Positions 1 to 8,904 are shown, counted from the first letter of the stretch. The stretch: DNA of 64,000 nucleotides from Flavobacteriia bacterium 40-80 (GCA_001899145.1 MKVF01000009.1:1-64000); one strand, 5' to 3'. Numbers and translations are program-made. Notes: generated from the sequence alone by a model not told the origin.

Positions 1-80
1 ATGTCTGGAAAATTACGGTTAAGAAAACAGGGGTAGATGATAAAGTAATAAGAACAGGATCGGTAACATTAGTACGATAA
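1..80 (+). CDS. C-terminal end of an unidentified protein (partial)
   Basis: The frame starting at base 3 is open from the window edge and stops at TAA 78-80, giving a 25-residue C-terminus (VWKITVKKTG...GSVTLVR). It is followed within 35 bases by a strong hairpin terminator that it shares with the convergent dapD. The alternating hydrophobic pattern could be the last strands of a beta-rich or T9SS-type domain, but this is too short to identify. The two other forward frames hit stops earlier. Confidence 0.5.
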   Translation, partial: VWKITVKKTGVDDKVIRTGSVTLVR

Positions 81-112
81 ACAGTGAATCTAGCTTAAGA
101 AATAATTAAAAC

Positions 113-150
113 AAAAATCCTCAGCAAATTGTTATTGCTGAGGATTTTTT
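113..150 (+). terminator. Bidirectional rho-independent terminator
   Basis: A perfect 15-bp stem (113-127 pairing with 135-149, core ATCCTCAGCAA/TTGCTGAGGAT) with a 7-nt loop is flanked by A-run and T-run on opposite sides. It can therefore end transcription of both the plus-strand gene on the left and dapD on the minus strand. Confidence 0.8.
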
Positions 151-168
151 ATGAATATGAAAAACAGA

Positions 169-978
169 TTAAACCGCTACATGATGCTCTCTTAAAGCAT
201 CATTCAGAGATGTTTTAAGATCCGTTGAAGCTTTACGTTTCCCGATGATCAGCGCACAGGGAACCTGAAATTCCCCGGCAGGGAATTTTTTGGTATAAGA
301 ACCTGGAATCACAACGGAACGTTCCGGAACATAACCTTTCATTTCCACCGGCTCTTCTCCCGTCACATCAATTATTTTTGTAGATTGCGTCAATACGACA
401 TTAGCACCGAGAACGGCTTCTTTTCCGACTCTGACACCTTCTACAACGATACATCTCGAACCGATAAAACAGTTATCTTCGATAATCACAGGAGCAGCCT
501 GAAGCGGCTCCAATACACCTCCGATCCCGACACCTCCGGAAAGATGGACATTTTTACCGATCTGAGCGCAAGAACCAACCGTCGCCCAGGTATCTACCAT
601 TGTTCCTTCGTCCACATAAGCACCGATATTTACATACGACGGCATCATGATAACTCCCGGAGCAATGAAAGCGCCATAACGTGCAACCGCATGAGGAACA
701 ACACGGACACCTAACTGCTTATAGTTGCGTTTTAATGCCATTTTATCATGGAATTCAAATGGTCCTACCTCAATGGTCTCCATCTGACGGATAGGAAAAT
801 ACATCACAACTGCTTTTTTTACCCATTCATTTACTTGCCATTCCCCGTTTTCCAGCGGTTCTGCTACACGTAAATTTCCTTTGTCAATGGCCTCAATTAC
901 TTCTTCAATAGCTGCAATAGTTTCTTTATCTTTCAAAAGCTCGCGGTTTTCCCACGCTTTTTCCACTTGTTCTCTCAT
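169..978 (-). CDS. dapD: 2,3,4,5-tetrahydropyridine-2,6-dicarboxylate N-succinyltransferase
   Basis: This cytosolic enzyme transfers succinyl from succinyl-CoA to tetrahydrodipicolinate in the succinylase branch of lysine/diaminopimelate synthesis, feeding peptidoglycan and lysine. The protein is 269 aa, the usual DapD length. The N-terminal half is alpha/beta. From about residue 95 it shows left-handed beta-helix hexapeptide repeats (GAFIAPGVIMMPSYVNIGA and onward, with VDTWATVGSCAQIG and NVHLSGGVGIGGVLEP), and the conserved block around GAYVDEGTMVDTWATVGSCA is typical of DapD. The ATG at 978 lies 20 bases after a TATTTTTG -7 element, which supports this start. It is apparently monocistronic and ends at a shared terminator. 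Confidence 0.95.
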   Translation of the reverse strand: MREQVEKAWENRELLKDKETIAAIEEVIEAIDKGNLRVAEPLENGEWQVNEWVKKAVVMYFPIRQMETIEVGPFEFHDKMALKRNYKQLGVRVVPHAVARYGAFIAPGVIMMPSYVNIGAYVDEGTMVDTWATVGSCAQIGKNVHLSGGVGIGGVLEPLQAAPVIIEDNCFIGSRCIVVEGVRVGKEAVLGANVVLTQSTKIIDVTGEEPVEMKGYVPERSVVIPGSYTKKFPAGEFQVPCALIIGKRKASTDLKTSLNDALREHHVAV

Positions 979-997
979 TGATCGAATGTTTAAAATG

Positions 998-1005
998 CAA
1001 AAATA
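998..1005 (-). promoter_or_regulatory. -7 promoter element of dapD
   Basis: TATTTTTG on the minus strand matches the Bacteroidota -7 consensus TAnnTTTG. It implies a start of transcription near 993 and a leader of about 15 nt. No good TTG -33 box is seen at the usual spacing. Confidence 0.5.
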
Positions 1006-1139
1006 GAAGATTATAAAGGAAATGATGTTTTCTCAGCAGGAATTATAAATTTAAACAGTTCATGAAAAAGCTATAATATCGGGTTTAGAAGCTGTTCCCG
1101 GATTCTGAGGGATATTTACTTTTTTGTTCTATCAATTTG

Positions 1140-1147
1140 TATCTTTG
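1140..1147 (+). promoter_or_regulatory. -7 promoter element of ruvX, probably leaderless
   Basis: TATCTTTG fits TAnnTTTG exactly and ends only 4 bases before the ATG at 1152. Transcription would start at or within a base or two of the start codon. Confidence 0.55.
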
Positions 1148-1151
1148 TTGT

Positions 1152-1559
1152 ATGGGGAGAAAAATTGCCATTGATTTTGGGTTAAAACGTACCGGAATTG
1201 CCATCAGTGATGAACTGAATATTATTGCTTCCGGCCTGACAACAGTGGACAGCAAAGAACTGATGAACTTTCTGGAAAAGCTGATTCCTGAAAAAAATAT
1301 CGATACGATCGTTCTGGGCGAGCCCAAAAAGCTGAACAACGAAGATGGGCATATTACTCAGAATGTACGGCTATTGCGCGAAGTGCTGGAAAAAAAATTC
1401 ACACAATGCCAGGTCGTTATGCTGGATGAACGTTTCACTTCCAAAATGGCTGTTCAGACAATGATTGACAGCGGACTCAGAAAGAAAGACCGCCGCAACA
1501 AAGCGCTCATTGATGAGATCAGCGCAACTATTCTCCTTCAGGATTACATGAACCGCTGA
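1152..1559 (+). CDS. ruvX: Putative pre-16S rRNA nuclease / Holliday junction resolvase-like RuvX (YqgF)
   Basis: RNase H-fold protein of the YqgF/RuvX family, implicated in processing the 5' end of 16S rRNA. The protein is 135 aa, normal for the family. The first strand IAIDFGLKRTGIAISDE carries the catalytic Asp, VLGEPKKLN the following strand, and MLDERFTSKMA the conserved DERFTS block. I start at ATG 1152 rather than the upstream TTG at 1137 because the family begins immediately before the IAIDFG strand and the -7 element TATCTTTG occupies 1140-1147. pabB begins one base after its stop, so the two are probably co-transcribed. Confidence 0.9.
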   Translation: MGRKIAIDFGLKRTGIAISDELNIIASGLTTVDSKELMNFLEKLIPEKNIDTIVLGEPKKLNNEDGHITQNVRLLREVLEKKFTQCQVVMLDERFTSKMAVQTMIDSGLRKKDRRNKALIDEISATILLQDYMNR

Positions 1560-1560
1560 C

Positions 1561-2769
1561 ATGTTCGAAACACTGGCATATTACTTTGACAAAGAAAAAG
1601 CGCTGCTTTTTGCCGGCAGGAAATCAATGTTGGAAGCCTCATCCGGACAAAGTCTGAAAGAACTACAACGTTATCTGGATGAACACCCCGGAACTTATAA
1701 AGCAATTGCTTTATCCTACGATTTAAAAAATGAGATAGAACGGCTCTCTTCTCAGAATAATGACCGCATTGGTTTTCCGGATCTGGCTTGCTGGGAACCG
1801 GAACATGTTTTTTCCTTTTCCGGAGAGAAATGGTCCGTAATTTCAACTGACGACTATGAACTGGCAGATGAATTTCTCACTTCTTTTTCACAGGAACTAA
1901 TTAACAACAACGGAGAACTTCCATCCATTTCATTTTTACCCACAGAAACCAAAGTCTCTTACCTGAATGCTCTGAAAGATGCTTTACACGAAATTCAGAT
2001 GGGAAACACTTACGAAATCAACTATTGCCAGGAATTTTTTGCAGAGCAGGTTCCCGATTTTTCTTCCTTTGATTTAATCCGGGAGCAGTTTGAGCTGACA
2101 CAAGCTCCGTTTTCTGCCTTTTTAAAATTTGATGAATTTGAACTTTTCTGCGGAAGCCCCGAACGCTTTCTGAAAAAAGAAAATAATAAGCTGATTTCGC
2201 AACCGATCAAAGGAACTATTGCCAGAGGAAAAACATCTGAAGAAGACGAACGGTTTAAATCACAATTGAAAAATTCCCAAAAAGACCGGTCCGAAAATGT
2301 TATGATTGTCGATCTGGTACGAAATGACTTGTCCCGCATTGCGGAAAAAGGTTCCGTAAATGTTGATGAGCTTTTCGGAATCCATTCATTTAACACAGTT
2401 CATCACATGATATCTACGGTTTCCTGTGAGCTAAAAGAAAATACGGATTTCACAGATATTTTAAAAGCTGCTTTTCCAATGGGATCGATGACCGGGGCAC
2501 CCAAAATATCAACGATGAACATCATTGAACGCCTTGAAAAGTTCAAGCGTGGCATTTACTCCGGAAGTGTCGGATACATTGAACCTAACGGTAATTTTGA
2601 CCTGAATGTTGTCATTCGTTCCATCATAAAAAACAACAAACGGAAAGTAATGTCCTGCGGTGTCGGCGGAGCGATTACTATTCAGTCAGATCCGGAAAAA
2701 GAATATGAAGAATGTATGGTGAAAATCAAAAAAACCCTGCAATTATTTGGCGAACAAAATGGGTTTTGA
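1561..2769 (+). CDS. pabB: Aminodeoxychorismate synthase component I
   Basis: Chorismate-binding enzyme that makes 4-amino-4-deoxychorismate for p-aminobenzoate and folate. The C-terminal two thirds hold the chorismate-binding fold: GSPERFL, PIKGTIARG, VDLVRNDLSRIA, MISTVS, FPMGSMTGAPK, and GSVGYIEPNG. PIKGT at residues 215-219 carries the active-site lysine of PabB (known for E. coli PabB; anthranilate synthase TrpE has PIAGT), which argues for pabB over trpE. At 402 aa it is slightly shorter than enterobacterial PabB. No glutaminase subunit (pabA) is nearby, so ammonia must come from a partner encoded elsewhere. Its end overlaps tilS. Confidence 0.9.
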   Translation: MFETLAYYFDKEKALLFAGRKSMLEASSGQSLKELQRYLDEHPGTYKAIALSYDLKNEIERLSSQNNDRIGFPDLACWEPEHVFSFSGEKWSVISTDDYELADEFLTSFSQELINNNGELPSISFLPTETKVSYLNALKDALHEIQMGNTYEINYCQEFFAEQVPDFSSFDLIREQFELTQAPFSAFLKFDEFELFCGSPERFLKKENNKLISQPIKGTIARGKTSEEDERFKSQLKNSQKDRSENVMIVDLVRNDLSRIAEKGSVNVDELFGIHSFNTVHHMISTVSCELKENTDFTDILKAAFPMGSMTGAPKISTMNIIERLEKFKRGIYSGSVGYIEPNGNFDLNVVIRSIIKNNKRKVMSCGVGGAITIQSDPEKEYEECMVKIKKTLQLFGEQNGF

Positions 2770-4027
2770 CTGGCAGGACATATTTCATGATTCAAAAGAT
2801 ACGCTTTACTTTGCAGCGTGTTCCGGCGGAGTGGATTCGATGGTGCTGTGCTACCTGATGCACAAGGCAGGTTTGTCATTTGAAATTTTACACGTTAATT
2901 ATCAGTTACGGGGAGAATCTTCTCTGAAAGACGAAGACCTGGTAGTTTCTTACGCTGCTTCCCTGAACAAAAAGGTTCATGTTCAACGTTATGATACTGA
3001 AAAACTACTGAAAAACGGAGGAAACCTGCAGCAACTCTGCCGTGAACTTCGTTATAACTGGTTCCGTATGTTTACGGAACAGCATCCGGGTTCTAAAATC
3101 GTTCTGGCGCATCATTTAGACGATCAGGTAGAGACATTCTATCTGCATTTGGCGAGAAACGCCGGAATTGCAGGCCTTTCCTCTCTGAAAGCTGTCAACG
3201 GAAATCTGCTCCGTCCTCTGTTACAGTTTACCAAAAAAGAGCTCTATGCTTTTGCCCGGACACACAACATTCCCTGGAGAGAAGATGCTTCAAACAGCAA
3301 AAATGATTACGCAAGAAATAAGCTGCGTAATGTTTTCCTGCCGTTTGCAGAACAGGAAATTCCTGATTTACGCTCATCCGTTTTGAATTTAATTGCTGTT
3401 TTTCAGAATAATTACAACGAATTGGAAACAGCATTAAAAACAGAAGTCGGGTTTTCCAAACATTTCGAATTGAATATTTTACAATTCAGTCAATGGCCTG
3501 CGGATAAGAAAAACGTGTTCTTACATCTGCTTGAAATCCGGAATACCGCTTTGGATGAGCTCGAAAAACTTAAAAGCTCGGATATCGGTAAATTTATCGA
3601 AATTGACAATTGGTTCATTTCCAAGAAAAAAGAGGTATTCGCTTTCGATCAGGGAGAAAATCTTTCACTTCCCGAGCTGCTTATTAAGCCAGTTACTGCC
3701 CTACCCGGGCATTTTTCAAAAGAAGAAATTTATCTGGATAAATCAAAAATCAAAGGTGAATTATACTTACGCAAATGGAAAGAGGGCGACCGCCTGGAAG
3801 CGATTGGTGTCAAGGGTTCAAAATTAGTTTCTAAGATTATTAATGAAGCCCGGCTTTCTGCTTATGAGAAGCGACGGGTCTTTGTATTAGCAGATGAGGA
3901 AAATATTCACTGGATTGTCGGTATTAAAGTCGGGAGAAAAGCGGTAGCTACGGCAAGCTCCACAGAAATAGTAAAAGTTTATTGTTTGAGACATTCCGAT
4001 CAGGATAATAAGATTGCCGTAGAGTAA
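2759..4027 (+). CDS. tilS: tRNA(Ile)-lysidine synthetase
   Basis: ATP-dependent enzyme that modifies C34 of the CAU anticodon of tRNA-Ile2 to lysidine, essential for AUA decoding. The PP-loop motif SGGVDS lies at residues 22-27. The N-terminal ATPase domain continues with VNYQLRGESSLKDEDLV and LAHHLDDQVETFYL, and DASNSKNDYARNKLRN is a typical TilS block. The C-terminal substrate domain follows (LRKWKEGDRL...KLVSKIINEARLSAYEKR). I prefer ATG 2759 over TTG 2747. It overlaps the pabB end by 11 bases, suggesting translational coupling. Length 422 aa is within the family range. Confidence 0.93.
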   Translation: MGFDWQDIFHDSKDTLYFAACSGGVDSMVLCYLMHKAGLSFEILHVNYQLRGESSLKDEDLVVSYAASLNKKVHVQRYDTEKLLKNGGNLQQLCRELRYNWFRMFTEQHPGSKIVLAHHLDDQVETFYLHLARNAGIAGLSSLKAVNGNLLRPLLQFTKKELYAFARTHNIPWREDASNSKNDYARNKLRNVFLPFAEQEIPDLRSSVLNLIAVFQNNYNELETALKTEVGFSKHFELNILQFSQWPADKKNVFLHLLEIRNTALDELEKLKSSDIGKFIEIDNWFISKKKEVFAFDQGENLSLPELLIKPVTALPGHFSKEEIYLDKSKIKGELYLRKWKEGDRLEAIGVKGSKLVSKIINEARLSAYEKRRVFVLADEENIHWIVGIKVGRKAVATASSTEIVKVYCLRHSDQDNKIAVE

Positions 4028-4069
4028 TTCCGATAACATAATTTTTCATTTATTCCTCAGGATAATGCT

Positions 4070-4077
4070 TATTTTTG
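4070..4077 (+). promoter_or_regulatory. -7 promoter element of the lipoprotein gene at 4094
   Basis: TATTTTTG matches TAnnTTTG, 16 bases before the ATG; the predicted leader is about 12 nt. Confidence 0.5.
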
Positions 4078-4093
4078 GTTCAAAGAGAAAAAT

Positions 4094-4975
4094 ATGAAGT
4101 TTTTTGTTGGGTTAATCGTTATTTCTGTGCTGGCTTCTTGTGGTTTAAAATATACACCGCAGGCAACTCCCGAATCCACCTTGGAAAAACGCAAAGCATT
4201 GATTGAAGAAACCATTGAAAAGGACTTCCTGCCAATGAAAAAAACATATACTCCGATCGGATATGGGAACAGTGTAAAGATTAAACCCGTTTCCTACCAG
4301 AAGCTGGATTCGCTGTTCGAACGAAAATACCAATTAGAACGGATCGGTAAAAGAGATGCCGATCTGGAAGAAGCTATTAAAATTCAGCAGATTGTTTGTC
4401 AAAACGATACTAATGAAATTTTATACCTGGAACGCCATGTTTTTACATTAGAAGGAGATAGCAGCGCAGAAATTCTTTCGGGAGATTTCTATATCAATAA
4501 ACAAAATGAATTAAAGGAGGTTAAATTCACAGAATCGTACTCTATTAATAAAAATTACATCAATTATTATATGGTGTATATCTTTGATCAACCCTTCTTA
4601 GGAGGTGAGTATCTTTCTGAAGACGAACAGAATTTTTATCGGATTTATAAAACTGAACTGCAAAACCGGCAAAATAAGGATGCATTTCTGGAACATACAT
4701 TGCAGCTGATGCAGATCGCATATTATAAAAGAACACTTGATTCCCAGACACTGCTCAAGGAGCTGACACGTAAAAAAGTGCATAATGACAGAACCAATTA
4801 CAGTGATGAAGTATTCATTAAAATCGAACAGATAACAGAAAATGGCCAGTTGGACAAATATGTCATTGTTTATCAAAGCGCAACAAAAACGCTGGACGGG
4901 GTCTTTACGAAGCGTTATCAACTGGAATTTGACCCTTACCTGATGCCTTTATCTGTACAGGAAATTCCTTTTTAA
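4094..4975 (+). CDS. Lipoprotein of unknown function
   Basis: The 293-aa product opens with a lipoprotein signal peptide (MKFFVGLIVISVLASCGLKY, lipobox LASC with Cys16), so it should be anchored in the outer or inner membrane facing the periplasm. The mature part is charged and mixed alpha/beta, with no motif I recognise. The stretch EILSGDFYINKQNELKEVKF and the end RYQLEFDPYLMPLSVQ look like beta-strands. It has its own -7 element and is convergent with comEC. Function unknown. Confidence 0.8.
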   Translation: MKFFVGLIVISVLASCGLKYTPQATPESTLEKRKALIEETIEKDFLPMKKTYTPIGYGNSVKIKPVSYQKLDSLFERKYQLERIGKRDADLEEAIKIQQIVCQNDTNEILYLERHVFTLEGDSSAEILSGDFYINKQNELKEVKFTESYSINKNYINYYMVYIFDQPFLGGEYLSEDEQNFYRIYKTELQNRQNKDAFLEHTLQLMQIAYYKRTLDSQTLLKELTRKKVHNDRTNYSDEVFIKIEQITENGQLDKYVIVYQSATKTLDGVFTKRYQLEFDPYLMPLSVQEIPF

Positions 4976-4995
4976 TTGTAAAATATTTATAATAA

Positions 4996-5020
4996 AATCG
5001 GATTTATTCCGATTATCTAT
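4996..5020 (+). terminator. Weak hairpin between convergent genes
   Basis: A 7-bp stem AATCGGA/TCCGATT with a TTTAT loop is followed by an AT-rich tract. It lies 20 bases after the lipoprotein stop and upstream of the convergent comEC end. Low GC and lack of a clean T-run make this tentative. Confidence 0.35.
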
Positions 5021-5070
5021 TATTAATTTTACATCATTATTCTAATTGGATGTTCCGGAGACAAGCAGAA

Positions 5071-7020
5071 TCAGGGGATTTCTAAATGAAAAGCACCTTT
5101 ATTCAGCTGATGGAAAACTGTTTCATCATTGAGAACCGGAGAAAGAATCACTCGTTTTTCACCAGCACTATACTTTGACTTTGTCGCCAGGAAATATTCC
5201 TGCTGACTCAATTTTACATTGTAACCGCCCCGGCCGGATTCTACTTTGAGCTGTAGCTGATCAATAGTAAGCTCAATAATTTTTTCATTGGACAGCAGAA
5301 TTGTGTCTTTTATTTCAGAAGGAAATACTTTCTGGAATGAAGAAACAAGCTGGTCTAAATGTTTTGGCTTCATTTTTTCAGGATCGTAGAATAAAAACAA
5401 GTGGCGATCTTTTTTTATGGCAAACAGTAATTCATTGTTGTTAAAAACGATGAATCTGGAGGTATTCATATTTCGGAAACGGGTATATACAATACTGACA
5501 ACAACTACCAGGGAAATACCAAGAACAGCTGTGAGCTGCCGGTAACGCCGGAGTATAAGCGTACGGTAAAATGCAGCTATAAGCACGTAAAGTAAAACGA
5601 CAATCCAGGCACTTACGGTAAAACCTTCTGAAATAGATTGCGGGAGACGATCTATAAACTGAATGATCCAAAGCATTGAAAACATTACCCAAAAAAGCAG
5701 AAATGCCGTTCCTTTACCGGCCAGCTTCCACCATCCCACACTGAACAATACGATTCCCAATATCAGGATAACATTGGAATAAGCCGCCAAAGCAATGTTC
5801 GTCAGCGCAAAATAGTTGGGAAACTGATTAAAATAGTACAATGAAATCGGAGTGGTAATCAGTTGTGCTGCAATTCCAAGGGCAGTTCCCTCCCAAAGGT
5901 TGTGAATCCATTTGTTTTTAAAATACAGCTGTTTCCGCAGATAAGGAAAAAACGTATAGATACCTATCATTGCGGCATAAGAAAGCTGGAATCCGATATC
6001 AAACAATGAATAAGGAGTAATAATCAGGATGATTAAAGCAGAAAACAATAATCCGTTAATGGGAGAATAATTCCTGTTTAACAGAACACTGCCTGAAACG
6101 ATTGAAAACATCCATGCCGCACGTGCCACGGAAGCGGAAAATCCGGTCATTAAGCAATAAGTCCATACGAAAACAAGAGAAATGACAAGCGCCTTCCTTT
6201 TGCTGATGTATTTCGGAAACAACTGAAGAAAATAGCTGAGCAGCTGAACTAAAATAGTTACGTGCATGCCGGAAACTGCAAGGATGTGCATTGCTCCCGT
6301 ATTTCCAAACATCCGGGTAGTTTCTCTTTCTATCGAGCTCCGGTCGCCTAAAATAAGCCCCTTTGCAACCGCAGCTTCCTGCCCGTCAAGGTAACGATCA
6401 ATAATTGCCGCAAGATAATCTCTGCAATTAAGGAAAATATTCAAAAAGGAAGGATTGGCCTTATAAAGCAAAATATAATTATTCTCCGGTACAAACGATT
6501 GGAGGTGAATCTCCTGATATTTCCAATAGCGTTCCGCATCAAATTCACCGGGATTATTCCTGTTGGAAACGGGATTTAAAATCGGCCGGACTAAAAATAC
6601 ATCGTTTCTTTCAATCGCTGTTGAATCCGTCTCGAAGTAAAGCAGCACCTTCCCGATAGTAGAGATAGTATCCTTTCCGGAAATTACAGCATTCACTCTA
6701 CCGATCGCTTTTGTGTAAATTGCTGATGAAGTAGGAGAAACATCTTCTGCTTCAACCAGCAACTGGTTTTCGGGGAGAAAAACATTTTCAAAATGAGCAA
6801 GCCTCAGGTCAGACTGCTGGAAATACAATTGAATACCTCCTGCGGCAAACCACAAAAGAAACACACTGATTGAAAAATAGCTCCTGAAAATACTGTCAGT
6901 CCTGTATCCCCAGAAAGTGATAATCAGCATAGTAAGCAACAGAAAGGACAGTTCCATTACTAAATCAGCAGCAGTGAAAAATTCGTCAAAGAAAGCAATA
7001 CCGGCAATATAGCCTGACAA
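5071..7020 (-). CDS. comEC: ComEC/Rec2-family DNA uptake channel
   Basis: Multi-pass inner-membrane protein of the ComEC family, the channel that moves single-stranded DNA into the cytoplasm in natural transformation. The ComEC core is clear: GQEAAVAKGLILGDRSSIERE, then GAMHILAVSGMHVTIL, followed by about ten hydrophobic segments (YCLMTGFSASVARAAWMFSIV, DIGFQLSYAAMIGIY, AQLITTPISLYYF). The C-terminal ~120 residues lack the HxHxDH metallo-beta-lactamase motif of longer ComEC proteins. The start is uncertain. The codon at 7020 is TTG, and the frame stays open upstream for 23 more codons with a matching hydrophobic sequence (KPLIIILSGYIAGIAF) but no ATG. The first ATG is residue 22. Confidence 0.85.
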   Translation of the reverse strand: MSGYIAGIAFFDEFFTAADLVMELSFLLLTMLIITFWGYRTDSIFRSYFSISVFLLWFAAGGIQLYFQQSDLRLAHFENVFLPENQLLVEAEDVSPTSSAIYTKAIGRVNAVISGKDTISTIGKVLLYFETDSTAIERNDVFLVRPILNPVSNRNNPGEFDAERYWKYQEIHLQSFVPENNYILLYKANPSFLNIFLNCRDYLAAIIDRYLDGQEAAVAKGLILGDRSSIERETTRMFGNTGAMHILAVSGMHVTILVQLLSYFLQLFPKYISKRKALVISLVFVWTYCLMTGFSASVARAAWMFSIVSGSVLLNRNYSPINGLLFSALIILIITPYSLFDIGFQLSYAAMIGIYTFFPYLRKQLYFKNKWIHNLWEGTALGIAAQLITTPISLYYFNQFPNYFALTNIALAAYSNVILILGIVLFSVGWWKLAGKGTAFLLFWVMFSMLWIIQFIDRLPQSISEGFTVSAWIVVLLYVLIAAFYRTLILRRYRQLTAVLGISLVVVVSIVYTRFRNMNTSRFIVFNNNELLFAIKKDRHLFLFYDPEKMKPKHLDQLVSSFQKVFPSEIKDTILLSNEKIIELTIDQLQLKVESGRGGYNVKLSQQEYFLATKSKYSAGEKRVILSPVLNDETVFHQLNKGAFHLEIP

Positions 7021-7123
7021 TATGATAATAAGTGGTTTCGTAGTAATCGCTTTTGGGAGTGCTAAATTATTCTTTTTTTGAGAAAACTAACAATAACACA
7101 CGGATTTTCCAATCGGGATTGTT

Positions 7124-7131
7124 TAATTTTG
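7124..7131 (+). promoter_or_regulatory. -7 promoter element of the 7152 operon
   Basis: TAATTTTG fits TAnnTTTG and lies 20 bases before the ATG at 7152, implying a leader of about 16 nt for the two-gene unit. Confidence 0.5.
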
Positions 7132-7151
7132 ACACGTTATAATTCTTCATT

Positions 7152-7625
7152 ATGAAAATAAGTCCTTGGGTATCGGTTCCGTTGATCAGCATTATATTGT
7201 TTATCGTCGCCTGGCTTTGTTACCCGCTCTTCGAAAAATTAATTAATTATCAGCTAAACTATTTGCCTCTGACGGTAGTGGAAAAGTCAACTCCTGTAAA
7301 GCTGAGGCTGTTATTTTCCGTTACATTTGCGATCATTCCGTTATTAACAGCAATGGTAAACTTTTTATTTCAGGCAAAAGGAAAATACAATTATTATGTT
7401 TACCTCTCCATGCTGGTATCAATGATTATTTTCAGTCAGTTTCGTGTGTACAGCGTCCGCAAGCTGATTGAAGAAGAACAGGCACGGTTCGGCGAATATA
7501 TCCGCGTTCAGTTTGCGGTAGAGAATCTTCAGATTGTCAGTTTTATGTTTATCGGGACAATGCTCGGTTGTATTGTCGGCGCTCTGTTCCTGAAACGTTT
7601 TCAAAAATTGAATAAACTAAAATAA
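7152..7625 (+). CDS. Small integral membrane protein of unknown function
   Basis: 157 aa with four likely membrane segments: VSVPLISIILFIVAWLCYPL, LLFSVTFAIIPLLTAMVNFLF, YVYLSMLVSMIIFSQF and IVSFMFIGTMLGCIVGALFL. An amphipathic EEEQARFGEYIRVQ stretch lies between the last two, and the C-terminus is basic. I recognise no family. Its stop TAA shares its last A with the ATG of the following MFS transporter (1-base overlap), so the two are translationally coupled and may act together. Confidence 0.8.
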   Translation: MKISPWVSVPLISIILFIVAWLCYPLFEKLINYQLNYLPLTVVEKSTPVKLRLLFSVTFAIIPLLTAMVNFLFQAKGKYNYYVYLSMLVSMIIFSQFRVYSVRKLIEEEQARFGEYIRVQFAVENLQIVSFMFIGTMLGCIVGALFLKRFQKLNKLK

Positions 7626-8821
7626 TGAATCAGACAACCTCTTCTCCCGCTTTAACGGTATATCCTGTCCTATTTGCAATTTGTCTGGCCCATTTTATCA
7701 ATGATCTATTGCAAATCGTGCTGATTTCCAATTTCCCGGAATTTAAAGAGAACTACGCTTTATCGTATGCGCAGATCGGAGCGATAACACTGACATTCCA
7801 GATCACCTCCTCTATTCTTCAGCCGTTTGTAGGTAATTACACAGACAAGCATCCGCAACCCTTTTCTTTCCTGATAGGAATGATATTTACTCTTATCGGG
7901 ATTATTTCCCTGTCATTTGCAGACAGCTATTCCTCCATACTTATTTCAGCAGTTCTGATTGGTTTGGGATCATCTGTTTTTCACCCGGAAGCCTCCAAAT
8001 TATCTTATTATGCGTCCGGAGGACGGAGAGGTCTTGCACAATCCATTTTCCAGATTGGCGGAAATACGGGAACTGCAGTTGGCCCGTTGCTGGTCACAGC
8101 AATTGTACTTTCCAGAGGTCAGCGTTATATCAGCGTATTCGCGATTTTCGCACTGATCGGAATCGCAATTCTGTATTATATCGGGAGATGGTATAAAAAT
8201 TACCTGATCCAGAACGAACGGCAAGTGAAAAAAGCCATGTCAATGGAGCTTCCGCTGCCAAAAAAACAAGTGGTGACAACGTTGATCGTTTTATTGATCC
8301 TGATTTTTTCAAAATACTTTTATACCGCTTCCATTACAAGCTATCTGCATTTGTATCTGATAGAAAAGTATCATTTTGAAGTGGAAACCGCACAGGGCTA
8401 TCTGTTCGTTTATCTTTTCGCGGTAGCTATGGGAACATTTATCGGAGGCCCCATCGGTGATAAGATCGGAAGGAAATATGTTATCTGGATCTCCATATTA
8501 GGAGCAGCACCATTTACCATATTGCTGCCTTTTGCGAGTCCGTTCTGGATGTTAATCCTGCTTGTTCTTATTGGTGTGATCATTTCTTCTGCTTTTTCTG
8601 CAATTTTAGTGTACGCCCAGGAATTGCTGCCGGGAAGAACAGGAATGGTTTCCGGGTTCTTCTTTGGATTTGCCTTCGGTATGGGAGGAATCGGAGCTGC
8701 TTCGTTGGGGAAATTAGCCGACTGGTACGGATTAGAGCAGGTTTTCCACTGGTGCTCTTATTTACCACTGCTCGGAATCTTAGCGATTTACATTCCCAAT
8801 TTGAAAAATGTTAAAAAATAA
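7625..8821 (+). CDS. MFS transporter, fosmidomycin-resistance (Fsr) family
   Basis: 398-aa major facilitator with about 12 membrane segments. The N-terminus (CLAHFINDLLQIVLISNFPEF), the GNYTDKHPQP loop, GLGSSVFHPEASKLSY and GGRRGLAQSIFQIGGNTGTAVGPLL are hallmarks of the Fsr/YfnC efflux group. The second MFS signature is GGPIGDKIGRKY. Family members export fosmidomycin and related small molecules, but the substrate here is unknown. It is coupled to the membrane protein at 7152. Confidence 0.88.
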   Translation: MNQTTSSPALTVYPVLFAICLAHFINDLLQIVLISNFPEFKENYALSYAQIGAITLTFQITSSILQPFVGNYTDKHPQPFSFLIGMIFTLIGIISLSFADSYSSILISAVLIGLGSSVFHPEASKLSYYASGGRRGLAQSIFQIGGNTGTAVGPLLVTAIVLSRGQRYISVFAIFALIGIAILYYIGRWYKNYLIQNERQVKKAMSMELPLPKKQVVTTLIVLLILIFSKYFYTASITSYLHLYLIEKYHFEVETAQGYLFVYLFAVAMGTFIGGPIGDKIGRKYVIWISILGAAPFTILLPFASPFWMLILLVLIGVIISSAFSAILVYAQELLPGRTGMVSGFFFGFAFGMGGIGAASLGKLADWYGLEQVFHWCSYLPLLGILAIYIPNLKNVKK

Positions 8822-8845
8822 ACAATCGTTGTGATTCTTTAAGTG

Positions 8846-8874
8846 TTGTTTTTATATTCCTTTTTCTATATTTG
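8846..8874 (+). promoter_or_regulatory. Promoter of the RRM protein gene
   Basis: A TTG -33 box at 8846-8848 and TATATTTG at 8867-8874 are separated by 18 bases, close to the Bacteroidota consensus spacing of 19-21. The -7 box ends 30 bases before the chosen ATG. The in-frame TTG at 8872 lies inside the box, which rules it out as a start. Confidence 0.6.
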
Positions 8875-8904
8875 TTGGATATATTATTTTTTAGGTTAGA
8901 ACGA

